Positions 9,659 to 20,050 of a DNA stretch of 22,486 nucleotides are shown piece by piece. Within the stretch, counting starts at the first letter, position 1; each line of letters starts with the position of its first letter. The translations under genes were made by a program, and so were the position numbers. Under the pieces are notes generated by a model. That model was not told the origin of the DNA, did not search any database, and worked only from the letters and a program-made list of their open reading frames with translations. Origin of the DNA: Coptodactyla brooksi (Eukaryota > Arthropoda > Insecta > Coleoptera > Scarabaeidae); assembly GCA_033557675.1 (NCBI GenBank), contig JAWQRM010000464.1:1-22486 (forward strand). The letters are read 5' to 3'.

Positions 9659-9955
9659 ACGGAGAAACGAGAAAAGTATCAAAAAAAAATGTGTGTGAGA
9701 AAAGTTGCGTAGGTACGCGTATGTATAACCGTTTTGTGATTTTCGATTTATTATTATTTTTAACTTAATTCATTTAGTCTAATCGTTAAATAGATAATAC
9801 GGATTAACAATAAAAATTTTAAAATACAATAAGAAATCAATTTGTAAGATTGTGACTACCGTGATGTACTAGAGTCAAGTATTTTGTAACGTATTTAATT
9901 GAAACTGGAGAAACAATAAAATGATCTGAATGTATATTTTTGGCTTTTCTTTTTC

Positions 9956-10046
9956 TTCTTCGAAGATATGAGTACGGCCTTTCCTGACGAGGATTTATCC
10001 TTTACCCAAAGCCTGTGAACTATGGCTTGTTGCAGAAATCTGTTAG
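9956..10046 (+). pseudogene. Decayed duplicate of FBXO42 exon 2 (3' end)
   Basis: About 90 bp align with the end of FBXO42 exon 2 (4960-5049). The translation gives IYPLPKAC, then after a one-base deletion TMACCRNLL, against TYPSPKACGTMACYKDLL in the gene. It ends at TTAG followed by GGTAATT, exactly the exon-2 donor context, and intron-2-like sequence follows. Lying 350 bp past the FBXO42 stop codon and frameshifted, it is a non-functional duplicate, not an exon of the gene. Confidence 0.85.
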
Positions 10047-10680
10047 GTAATTGATGAGTAATTTTGGTATTTCTCAGAGAACCACGAAAATCAATGAAGT
10101 CCTTTTCTAAGAAATTTTCAATTTTGTTGTTCTTGGCAATTTTTAGATAAAATTTGGAACGGTTCTTTTTTGAAAATAGTGTTTTTGATAAACAATCATT
10201 TCACTATTCCATATACAGGCTATCCGACATTGTTTAATTCAATGGAATTTTTAAATAGAAATCGGTTTTATTTCTTGATTTATTAGGTAATTGGGAAGTA
10301 ATTTGATTAATTTTTGAATGATAATTTTCAATGAAAGCCTTGTTAAAGAAGACACAAAAATCAACAAATCATAATTCTCAATGAAATCCTTCATAAGGAA
10401 GATCATCTGTGAACTATTTCAGATAACAAACTTTCAAACAAGATTCTCACATCTTCAAAATTAATTTTCGTTCTTTTCTAAGAAATTTTCAATTTTGTTG
10501 TTATTCTTGATAATTTTTTGATAAAATTACTAGGTAATTGGGAAGTAATTAATTTAATTTTTGAATAATTTTCAATGAAAATTATGAAAGACTTCATTCA
10601 TCTGTGGTCTCCTCAAGATAACAAATTTTCAAACCAAATCCTTGTATCTCCAAAATTAATTCTCACAGACTTTTCGTCAG
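10047..10680 (+). repeat. Repeated copies of the FBXO42 exon-2/intron-2 junction
   Basis: TTAGGTAATT or a close variant recurs at about 10043, 10282 and 10530, each followed by TTGRKGAGTAATT-like then TTTTCAATGAAA-like sequence. The copy at 10277 matches the true junction (GATTTATTAGGTAATT, 5039-5054) exactly. Downstream parts (CTTCATAAGGAAGATCATCTG, CTCCAAAATTAATT) resemble 6355-6475 and 7095-7187 in intron 2. This stretch is therefore a partial, internally repeated duplicate of intron 2 left outside the gene. Confidence 0.8.
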
Positions 10681-11107
10681 GTCAAAGTCAGAACTGTCAG
10701 TTTCTACAGTTAGTAAAATCAACTAGTAATAACATTTTAACTCATGTTCAGTAGCTGTTTTAAACAACTAGAGAACGGTTCAAATTATCCATACACTTTT
10801 TTAATCAAAATTTTGTGTGTCATTCAAAAAGCAAAAGATACTATGAGACATTTTTTAATTCAAAGTAAATGAACTCTGAAAACTTTACTAATAATCTTTT
10901 ATCTTTACAAGAAACTTTTTTACAAAAAATTAGTAGCATGCTGCAAACTGTACCTTATTGTAATATACAGACATAATTGTAATTTGTGTTATAATTATAA
11001 ATCAACTGTGACAGACATTGAGTGAAATTTTATAATTTACAGGGCAACAGCAACGTTGTGGAGTTATATCCTAACAAAAACAAAACCCATTCAAAAATAA
11101 GTAAAAA
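10681..11107. other. Intergenic DNA between convergent genes, nothing recognised
   Basis: AT-rich, with no conserved translation, no tandem repeat and no clear inverted repeat. It probably contains the cleavage site of the RBM39 transcript near its right end. Confidence 0.6.
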
Positions 11108-11113
11108 TTTATT
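11108..11113 (-). terminator. Candidate RBM39 polyadenylation signal
   Basis: AATAAA on the minus strand, 449 bp downstream of the RBM39 stop codon. It would define a 3'UTR of about 0.47 kb that includes the hammerhead-like foldback. TTTATT hexamers occur elsewhere too, so usage is inferred. Confidence 0.4.
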
Positions 11114-11393
11114 TCGAAAAAGAAGCGATCTCGTCACGACAATATAACATTAAAAGAAAATTAACGAACTCGTCAAATTGTATTATCTACAGATACTTAT
11201 CTAGAAGTAGTACTTAAAATATACACAAATTTGTAGTAAACGTACGGGAGAAACTAGCGCTAAGGTATACATACAAGCTAAACACCCGGCTTTCGGTTTT
11301 CGCCGCATTTCGTGAGGTCGCCTCTCCACTATTTCCTAAAAAATAAGAATAAATTTTGCTAGTTCTGGTGATTGCAAGGTATTGTAAGTTATG

Positions 11394-11516
11394 ATATGTG
11401 GATAATAATAATCCTCTGGCTATTGATTTTCATTTACTTGCTTAACCGGTTTCAGCCTCTCGAGGCTTTCATCAGATAAATAGATAAATTATAGAGGATT
11501 ATTATTCCCCACATAT
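11394..11516 (-). ncRNA. Foldback with hammerhead ribozyme core (Penelope-type, probably degenerate)
   Basis: Two 24-nt arms (11516-11493 and 11417-11394) are inverted repeats with two mismatches. On the minus strand the interior reads CTGATGA (11475-11469), stem II AGCCT-CGAG-AGGCT (11467-11454) and GAAAC (11453-11449). These are the two invariant core strands of a hammerhead ribozyme in the right order, with a stable helix II preceded by one extra A. UAUUUAU (11482-11476) can pair with GUAAAUG (11437-11431), and with the arms this builds a long helix I, as in type I hammerheads of Penelope-like elements. Helix III would be only the palindrome ACCGGU with no proper loop, and no ideal cleavage triplet follows, so activity is doubtful. 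It starts 46 nt past the RBM39 stop, in the sense orientation. Confidence 0.6.
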
Positions 11517-11561
11517 TACAAAAAACAACTAAAGTTGCAGAAAATACGGTTTTTTTTGTAT

Positions 11562-14500
11562 TTACTTTCTCGTCGAGGGCAGTAGCAGCTGTTGGACTGC
11601 CATCGCGTCCGGGAACAGGGCGTGGTAGTTCATCAGAGGGACGTACGCGGCCGTTATGACCCTCCCGGCGAACCAGCGTCCGTGCAGCGAATTTACGGAG
11701 GCGACAGCCGTCGCTATCGACGGGCACTTGACGTACACGTTGCCCTGCGGCGAGCCCTTGTCGACAAACACGTGCAGGACTCCGCCGTGCTTGTTGCACT
11801 CCTCTATTACGTCGTCCCGTATCTCCGTGTCCCAGTTCTGCTGGTTTTCCGACGACGGGTCGAACATGTTGCTCAGCATGAAGCACTGCGTCGCAATCGG
11901 TGGTGTGCTGTTGGTCTGAACCTGCGGCACGACTGGCTGTCCTGTGGCCATGCTCAGCGCGTTCGCTGCGGCCTGCGGCACCTGCATCCCAGCGCCCTCC
12001 GCCAGCTTGAACATCAGCTGCAGGCGACCCGTCGCGCCCAAATCTATCCCCGAACGGTCCAGCTCGTCCGAGTCCAGGATCGACGGGCCCTGCTGCTGCA
12101 AGTCCAGCCTTTCCGTCACGTTACCCACCTTCATGGGACGGCCGGCCAATTCGAAACCGTTCAGTTGCTCTAAAGCTTTTTTGGCATCGTCGCAATTGTG
12201 GAACTAAAAGCAGAAAACGAAAATTAAGGGACAAAACGGAAGATTATTATGAGAGCCCTCCTTACTGTAATGAAACCGTATCCTTTGGAGCGTCCGGTTT
12301 CCGGATCCATAATCAACTGGATATTATCGATCTTTCCGTACGGTTCGAAAATCCCACGCAGCATATCTTCCGTTATGTTAAAGTGCAACGATCCGACGTA
12401 CAGCCTCATCGGACCGGTCATCCCTTTCGGCATCAGGTTGGGCATCGAGTTGCCCATTCTGTTCTTTTCCGCTTGGGTGTGTTGTACGATTATCGGAATT
12501 CCCAACAATTTCTGTCCCGATAATCCTAAAGCCTGCATAATAATAATAATTTATAACAAAATAGAACATTGAGAAAGTTTAACATTATAAAAATACTTAA
12601 AATTTTGTATTTTGGAAAATTTAACATAAGAATATTTTCTTAGCTCAAATATTTTTTACCAACATTATTAATTTTGGTAAATAAACCTTAGGGATTCATA
12701 TTTATATAAATTATCAGAGAAAATATATAAAACATTCTACTCATTAAATATTTTTTATTTTAGAAAGTTTAATACTATAAAATTACTTTCTTAGTTCAAG
12801 TATTTTTTACCAACATTATTAATTTTATATTTATTCTTATATAAACACTTTGGAGGATTCTTATTTGTACAAATTATCAGAGAAAATATGTAAAGTTTTG
12901 TATTTTGGAAAATTTAATATTATAAAAATACTTTATTAGCTGAAGTATTTTTTATCCACCTTATTAATTTTATATTTATTCTTATATAAACACCTTGGAG
13001 GATTCTTATTTGTACAAATTATCAGAGAAAATATGTAAAATTTTGTATTTTGGAAAATTTCATATTATAAGAATACTTTCTTAGCTCAAATATTTTTTAC
13101 CAATAGTATTAATTTTATATTTATTTTTATATAACCACCTTGGAGGATTCTTATTTGTACAAATTATCAGAGAAAATATATAAAACATTCCACTCATTAA
13201 ATATTTTTTATTTTATAAAGTTTAATATTATAAAAATACTTTCTTAGCTCAAGTATTTTTATCCACATTATTAATTTTATATTTATTCTTATATAAACAC
13301 CTTGGAGGATTCTTATTTGTACAAATTATCAGAGAAAATATATAAAATTTTGTATTTTGGAAAATTTCATATTATAATAATACTTTCTTAGCTCAAATAT
13401 TTTTTACCATCATTATTAATTTTATATTTATTCTTATATAAACACCTTAGGGATTCTTATTTATACAAATTATCAGAGAAAACATATAAATAATATGAAA
13501 CTTACCAGAGCGACGCTTTCGGGATCTCTAAACTCAATGTACGCGATCCCCTTGAACCTCCTCGTCTTATTGCAGGTGATCAACCTGACGTCCCGGACCT
13601 TCCCGACCGAACTGAAGAACTCCTCGAGGTCCCTGGCGCGAATCCTCTGCGACAGCTGCATTACGAACACGGTACGGGCGTCGCGCTCCTCGGGACTGAG
13701 ATCCTCGGGCGGCGACGTGCCCCTGTTGTACCCGAGCCCGATTGGGGACCTGCCCTTCTTGGGGAAGGGTAGCCTGACGGAAGGGGGGGACGGCGTGTGC
13801 CGGACAGAGGCGGCGGCCACGGCCGCCGCCACGCTACTACTCGCGGCAGCTTTCCCGGCGGCATCTGCGCCGCGCTTCCCGCGGTCCCTGCTCCGGCTGC
13901 GCCTGTCCCTCTCACGACGCTTGCTCGCCTCCGTCGCCCGCTTCCCGTTGTCGCGCGAGCGGCTGCGCTTCTTCGACCGCGACCTCGAGCGGCGCTCGCG
14001 CGACCTGTTTCTCTCCCGCGAGCGGCGCTTCTCGCGGCTCCTGCTCCTCCGGCGCTCCCTGCTCCTCTTCCGGTCCTTCGAGCGGGACCTCGAACGACGA
14101 CGGCTTCCGCTCCTACTGCGACGCCTTCCATTTTTTCTACCGGAAGTGAAAAGTATTAAAAAAATCACCCGAAAACAAGTTAAACAAAGTGCACAGTATG
14201 ACAATTAAATAACAAGAATTTTAAATTATGCATAATTTAACATTTATCTTCAACAATATTAAACTTTTTTGAAAAAATTATTTATAGTTGTTTGAATAAT
14301 TTTTTGTTTTTTCTCTTCATAAATTCTGCCAACTCCTTCTCTAAATTGTAACAAATTAAATTGCTGCGATTCATATCTGGATCCATATCAATTATTTCTT
14401 GATTGGGAACATCAAAAATGTGAAATATTTTATCAAGGTATTTAATAAATATCTCCTTTTTAACATTCCATTTGGTCCTATTTTTCTACAGCGGTTTGTT

Positions 14501-16334
14501 GTTCGACCTCAACAAAATCTTCATTGGTCAATTCTTTTGAAGTTGAATCTAAAAGTTCTTGGACATTTTCTGCGGCAACACTTTCAAAACCAAGATCTTC
14601 GCCGACAACGACAATTTTTTTTACCACTTTGTTAACAGGATCTAAAAATCTGACAAGATTAGCATAGTCAGGCAAAACATTTTTTCCAAACGGCTCTTAT
14701 TACAAAGCAAAACAGAATTTTTGTTAAACAAAAAACTTTGAATGTTTTTTAACATTTATCTTCAACAATAATTATTAAACTTTCTTGAAAAAATTATTTA
14801 GAATTGTTTGAATAATTTTTGGTTTTTTCTCTTCATAAAAAACTACCTTCTCTTCGTAAACTAACATGCTACGATTCATATCTGGATCCCTGCCAATTAT
14901 TTATTGTTTGAGAGCATGAAGAGTCTGAACTATTTCATCAAGGTGTTTAATAGAGATCTACTTTGGTGCATTTCCTTTTTAACATTCCATTTGGTAATTT
15001 TCTTCTAAAGCGGTTTGCTGTTCGACCTTGAGAAGATCTTCATTGGTCAATTCTTTTGACCAATGAAACACTTTCAAAGCTAAGATCTTAGCCGATAACA
15101 ATTTACTCTACCACTTTATTAACAGGATTTAAAAATCCGGCAAAATTAGCACATTTTTTCCAAACGGCTTGTGTGCATCTTTCTGTCACCTGCTGCCATG
15201 CATAATGTATGTTTATCCATTGCATCTTCGATATTAAAATTATTCCAAAATTCGTGAAGAGTGAACTGACTGCATTTAATCCTGTTGTTCGATCTACAGC
15301 CTGAGAGAAAGTTGTACATTGTACATGACTTGGTTTAAACACCAAAAATGTGTAATAACGATAAGATAGCTCTAAAAATTGTAACTTGTAACGCTCTGAC
15401 AGTGCAATTATCAGCATTCAATGCTGCATGTGTCTTCAATGAAGGTACAATCACAACAAGCAACAAAAACTTCAAGAATCCTTTGCAGACAAGCTAGAAT
15501 CACCACTCTGGAGGCTGCTGAGTCTGCAGAGAGTTTGCTTTATGGACTTGGAGTGGATGACTCAATGTGACTAAAAAATCTACATATACATACCCTATAA
15601 CCTAACACTCACGTTTTTATTTTAGAACTGAAAAGGTCATGCATTTTATATGAAACAAGCTTACTTCGTCTTTAAATATTTTCCCATGTTAAAAATCAAT
15701 ATTTTCAAAATTGGATATGATAAACACTAATCGTCTTCACACTTTTAAATTACTTAAACCGCAAAATAATATAATAAAAACTTTTCTCAACAAAATTTAC
15801 ATAACTTACATATATTATAATTCATTCAGCTGTATAAGGCCCCACATTTCATCACCAGTTATCATGAAATAAAGAAAATTTGAATCATTTTCAGCAGTTT
15901 TTGTGAGGTCTTTACAATGTTCTACACAATTTTTGATCGTCATTTAAAGCATCTGGAACAAATTTTTCTTTCTCGCAAATCTTGAGTCAAAATTTGACCA
16001 ACAGTTTCTCTATTTGTTTTTAATTCTTCAGCCAACATTCTCACGGTAAAATTTTCATCGACAGCTACGATTTCACGGATTCTTTCATCCAGGCAAATGG
16101 CTGTAACTTTGTAACCTGTCATCAGATTAGCATGAACTTGGATGTGTTAGAAAGAGGCGACTTGTATCTTTCAAACAATATACAATATATATCTTCGATA
16201 GATGTTTTATGATTTAAATTAAAATTCTCCTTATTTAATTGTCATACCGTGCAAGAAAGGAACGAAAATACTTACTCTGAAGATCTGTGCTTGCTCGAAT
16301 CTCCGTTCTCCTTGATTCTCCCATTGACTTCCTC
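11562..16334 (-). CDS. RBM39: RBM39 / Caper splicing factor, lacking the first coding exon
   Basis: Minus-strand exons: 16334-16276 (59 nt), 14136-13506, 12532-12266, 12203-11562 (TAA). Phases agree at every join (two bases GA plus A at the first), giving 532 visible residues. Exon 2 carries an Arg/Ser-rich domain (about residues 21-105), an Ala run, and RRM1 from residue 174 (RTVFVMQL, then FKGIAYIEF). RRM2 starts at residue 272 (MRLYVGSLHFNITEDMLRGI...SKGYGFIT). The C-terminal UHM (about 424-510, QCFMLSNMFDP...VYVKCPS...HGRWFAG) has the R-W-F signature that binds Trp-containing ligands in U2AF/SF3b. RBM39 is a nuclear U2AF65-related factor for 3' splice-site choice and a coactivator. Human RBM39 is 530 residues. 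The N-terminal exon with the ATG was not found; it must lie beyond 16334. Introns are 62, 973 and 2,139 bp, the two long ones filled with satellite and transposons. Confidence 0.96.
12560..13485. repeat. 145/162-bp AT-rich satellite with A-B-A higher-order pattern (RBM39 intron)
   Basis: TTATCAGAGAAAA recurs at 12711, 12874, 13019, 13164, 13326 and 13470. Spacings are 163, 145, 145, 162 and 144 bp. Short monomers (A) continue with TTTTGTATTTTGGAAAATTT; long ones (B) continue with AACATTCYACTCATTAAAT and carry 17 extra bases. The order is A-B-A-A-B-A, a trimer repeated at about 452 bp. It shows no similarity to the 174-bp satellite and fills nearly all of the intron. Confidence 0.92.
14239..15420 (-). 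mobile_element. pogo/Tigger-like transposase C-terminus, tandemly duplicated
   Basis: Two tandem copies of about 0.5 kb lie at 14239-14738 and 14751-15160, the latter extending to 15420. Copy 1 translates to ANLVRFLDPVNKVVKKI, then ELLDSTSKELTNEDFVEVE, the C-terminal signature of Tigger/pogo transposases (DDE_1 family). A DMDPDMN block follows. Copy 2 has FAGFLNPVNKVVE and, upstream, a YAWQQVTERC...AVWKK stretch. Both carry stops. It lies in the first RBM39 intron in sense orientation. Confidence 0.75.
15421..15824. other. Intron DNA, nothing recognised
   Basis: AT-rich RBM39 intron sequence between the Tigger and mariner fragments. Positions 15420-15580 are less AT-rich and could be more decayed Tigger, but I see no diagnostic motif. 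Confidence 0.5.
15825..16125 (-). mobile_element. mariner-family transposase fragment (HTH to first catalytic Asp)
   Basis: Minus-strand translation gives DENFTVRMLAEELKTNRETV then GQILTQDLRERKIC, the second helix-turn-helix of mariner transposases. After a frameshift comes VPDALNDDQKLC, and after another comes NFLYFMITGDEMW, where the family has (M/I)TGDE(T/S)W with the first catalytic Asp. The C-terminal half is missing. At least two frameshifts make it inactive. Confidence 0.85.
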
Positions 16335-16379
16335 CTACGAACAGCAACAGGAAAGTGAAGCGACGCCGCAAGGAATGGC

Positions 16380-16880
16380 GGAAACAGAGCGCATTAATTA
16401 AGTGCAACAAAACAGTCGGGGTACTCTGTCGGCGGCCGTCCAGCCGGCCGCCGCTCAAATAAAGATTTTTATCACGATTTACACAACGCAGAGAGATATA
16501 CACGAACGCTCAATTAAACATAGCTTCCCGGCACGGGTCAAGTTTTTCGCAACGGGGGGGGGCTCGTGCGAAAACCCTGACTCCTCACCTCTTTCTTTTT
16601 ATTGCAATTTTTTTCGCTCTTGCCGTCGCAATGTCCGAAAGTGAACACATTTATCTCTGTCTTTTACATCAATAAACATCTTCTCGGGGGGGCAGCGACG
16701 GGCGGAAAAATGTTTGTTGGTGTAACGCGGGCGTGTTCCATCACCGTTATTGTCTCGTGGCGCCAACGATAACAACAAGATAGAGAGAGAGAGAGAAATT
16801 GATAGAGATATCCGCTACATCGAACCGTCGCAAAGTGGGCTGTGTCGGGGGCTGAAAAACGCATCGTCTAGTCGGGACTA
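16380..16880. promoter_or_regulatory. GC/CpG-rich block upstream of the RBM39 59-nt exon
   Basis: This block stands out from its AT-rich surroundings: GGCGGCCGTCCAGCCGGCCG at 16430-16449, G runs near 16554 and 16686, and a GA-repeat at 16780-16796. A good minus-strand donor (ACAGACG then GTAAGTC) occurs near 16885, so a non-coding first exon could lie just upstream of it. A promoter or 5'UTR role is inferred from composition only; no start codon continuing into the known frame was found. Confidence 0.35.
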
Positions 16881-16885
16881 GACTT

Positions 16886-18660
16886 ACCGTCTGTGCAGAT
16901 TAACATACGAACTTGCTGGCTATACTTGTTTGTGATCCAGATCATTATTTCTGAAAAAATACGCTGCATAAGACCAGTGTTCTCTTTGGCGAGAAAATAT
17001 GTAGTAAGAAATACACATTTGCTTTTTTTTTTCCTATCATACTTTTTCTTTGAAACATCTCGAAAGAGTACATCAAAATGGTGAACAGGATAGGGATTTA
17101 ATAAAGCTGATTCAACTATATTTAAACATATTACCATTATTTTACAGTTTTTACAGTCAACCAATCAAGATGGTTGCCATATTGGTACTACACTTGGCCA
17201 TGCCCAGTGCTGTCATTTCCTGTACTCAAAAATGATCCTTATAGCATCACTGTGCATTATACTCTGTCATTCGAAAAGGTTCAAAATATTCACTAAACAC
17301 ATCAAAGAAATTTCTGTTTATAGCATCAAGAAGGATGCGCATTGTTATTTAAACTTCCTATTTTGATCATCAAAATATAATTTTTTATATCCGTAGTTGC
17401 ATTATAAACGTATTTTTTAATGTTTTATTTTAAATAAGATTAAGATAATTTAATACAAAATAATCAATATAACGTCTTTTCGGTAGTAGATTTAGATAAA
17501 CTATCGCGAAAATTAATTGATCTATCGAAATAGCATTCGCAAAGTTCAATTTACTACCAACTTTTCTAAAATCCTTCAGAAAATTTCAGAGGATAACGCT
17601 TGAGCAAGAATAAATTAAAAGCTGCTTCGTGAACTTGCAATTTCTAAATAGTTTCTGGTCTGGTATGGCGGCCATATTGGTGCTACACTTAGCCACGCCC
17701 AGAGCTGTCATTTTTCGTATTTGAATAGTTTTTTTTTATACGTACAGGGAAATCCAAAGAACAAACAGTATTTGGAGAATATAATAGAGAATAAAAACAA
17801 AAACTAATTATCCATACTAAGAAATTTAACAACTCTAATTAAATACTATGAACATATACCATAAAAATCGATAAAACAGGAACCTCTTATGTGAACCGAC
17901 ATTGAAAACGCCTAGATTTAACGGGATTAAATCAAACAACATGGGAAATGCCATTTGATTTCCGTATTACGTTTCCTTCAAAATATTTCCAACCATATTG
18001 AAGAGAAAAATTGAATTATTAGCAATAAACACATGTAAAGTTGAAGGTTTGGAACCTTTGGCTTCGTAATAAAGTTAAGAAAAATAATATCACCACTACA
18101 CCAAAATTGGAAGAAAAAAGCACATCTTTTCCTAGCAAGAAAGTTGTGGATGGTTTTTACAGAGGACAAATTAAGTAAAACTGTAAAAGAAACTTCTCAT
18201 ATAAGACATTCAGTTAATGCTACTAATGAAGAAAATTCGCCTGAAACATTCTGCAGAAAAAGAAAAGCACTCAAAAGAGGTGATATAACTACAGATTGAT
18301 ATTCTAAAGGGAATCATTTCAAAATATTTACAGATGTATAAATGAGTTGTTGCAGATTTATAATAAATTAAAACTGTAAAACTTATATTCAAAATACAGT
18401 CTTAATTGATACGATAAACACAGGATCTACAAGGTTCATGTAGACACAGACTGTTTAAAAATACGTTAGACCTAATTCATCAAGATATTTGAAAATGTGC
18501 CAATTTATTCTTCGACAATTAGAAGGTAAGTTAATTGAACAGAAATTAACTAAATAATTCGTCCAATTATTGGCCAGGCAAAGCTAGAATAAATTTATTT
18601 AGTTCAGATTGTTCTTAAAAATACTCTTGGAAGATCTAAATGGAAAAAACATAATAAGAT
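16886..18660. other. Gene-free AT-rich DNA
   Basis: No conserved protein in any frame; only short chance frames. The one structure seen is a 50-bp duplication, listed separately. Confidence 0.55.
17170..17713. repeat. 50-bp direct repeat around GCCATATTGG
   Basis: Copies at 17170-17218 and 17663-17713 share GCCATATTGGTRCTACACTT, then RGCCAYGCCCAG and GCTGTCATTT, with about six differences. The spacing is 494 bp. The second copy begins ATGGCGGCCAT. They may be the ends of an unrecognised element or two solo copies of a repeat. Confidence 0.85.
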
Positions 18661-18920
18661 AAAGGGTCAAGGAAAAAACGCCTGAAATATTTTTACTGAA
18701 TTTCAAAAATATTTTTCTTATATTTTAAACGAACCTTTGAAGCAAAACTTTTGAAGAAATTTTGTGTATTTGTTAATTTGTATTAACTAAATAGATCATT
18801 GGGCATAAAAAACATGACCAACTAGAAATGTGTAAAAGCATGATTAATTCTCCAACCTTTCATATCTGGTCACATTCTTCCTATTAGAAATAACGCCACA
18901 AACTTTTTTCTTGACCCTTT
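18661..18920. mobile_element. Candidate 260-bp MITE with short inverted repeats
   Basis: AAAGGGTCAAGGAAAAAA at 18661-18678 matches the reverse complement of 18903-18920 with one mismatch over 17 bp. The interior is AT-rich and non-coding. A target-site duplication is not clear (GAT on the left, ACAT on the right). Confidence 0.55.
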
Positions 18921-19585
18921 ACATAATTTTTTTGATCAAATACACCATCTTTTTTTTATTACAAAAGATTAAGAAAATCATAATTAATTTTGTAGATTGA
19001 ACACCTTGTATGTGAAACATAAAGCAGCATCTAGTCAATAGAGGGCGCCGGTGAGTTCTGCCACGTTAGTTCGTAGCACAGCCCCACAGATGTCACCCCA
19101 CAATGTACAGTGGGTTACATAAGTCGAGGCACAATCGTTTCACTGTACAAGTTTGTGCAAAAACAAAAAAATTAAACACCTGCCCGAGAAGTAGTTAGCT
19201 TTCTTTAAAGAAAATAAAAATTTAGAGGAGAGCAATTAATCCCCACCTGTTCACCATTTTCGATAGGCTCCGTAAGATTACAAGTAAAAAAATAAAAAGA
19301 GTTAAGACAATCATTAAACAATGAACTCGCGCCGTCTATCGTCATCAAAAAAACAGACTCTTAAGTTTTGAACTGCCTATTTTAGTATTTATATTCCACC
19401 TTAAGAGAGATCGAGTTGTTTCACCGACTCGGGTGAATAGGTGTCGACGCGGGCCTTTGCAACACCGGGGGCTCACGAACGTCCACTGCAACCCTATGAT
19501 GAGAAATTCACCGATCAGCGTTACGATACATCAAAAAAACAACAAAATTATGTATTAATCAACAAAATACTCAAACGTTATGTAT
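18921..19585. other. Gene-free DNA
   Basis: No conserved protein. A short hairpin is possible between GTACAGTG (about 19105) and CACTGTAC (about 19140). The block at 19030-19100 is less AT-rich. Confidence 0.5.
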
Positions 19586-20050
19586 ATATATACGTGGGTT
19601 GTCCCGACGAAAATTTACTTGGCCCATGTAACTTAGCAAACGCGAGGTTTCGAGACAATTCCAAAAACGTGTCAAGTTTTACTTTAAAGGGAGTTAGTTT
19701 TCAAGCAAAAACTGTTAACGTAATTTCATCCTGTAGGGGACGTAACAACCCTCTCAAAATTTTTTACTCCAGGAGTGTAAGGAAAGCTCTTTTCGTTTTC
19801 TACACAATTGTGGTTTTTTTTAATCCATCAACTCCTTACTGAGATATTAATTTTTTTAGTGTAAAGGTAAAAATGACATGTCATTAATCCACAAAATTCC
19901 ACGTTATTATCTACATTCATTTGTACTTATTATTACTCATCTATAAAAGTGCTACAATTTCATCTCATAACATTCCTGCACACGTTCTGAATGTTTGAAT
20001 GGAACGCTAATTTATTTAGTTTAAAATTTTAAACAATTTATTAGATAAAC

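Noticed and set aside
9284..9712. Alternative plus-strand frame across FBXO42 exon 6
   Set aside because: The frame continuing from exon 5 gives the conserved C-terminal FBXO42 block and a stop at 9608; this one is a shifted shadow.
11592..12173. Long plus-strand frame opposite the last RBM39 exon
   Set aside because: GC-rich antisense shadow of the conserved UHM exon, with no family resemblance.
13495..14208. Long plus-strand open frame opposite the RBM39 RS exon
   Set aside because: It is the antisense shadow of Arg/Ser-rich codons; the minus strand encodes the conserved RS domain and RRM1 with matching splice sites.
16868..17164. Minus-strand frame ending at a good donor as RBM39 exon 1
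   Set aside because: The peptide does not resemble the conserved acidic RBM39 N-terminus, and phase with the 59-nt exon could not be supported.
19441..19842. 133-codon plus-strand open frame
   Set aside because: More than half of it lies in the left inverted repeat of the 19586-22276 element, and it has no recognisable protein pattern.
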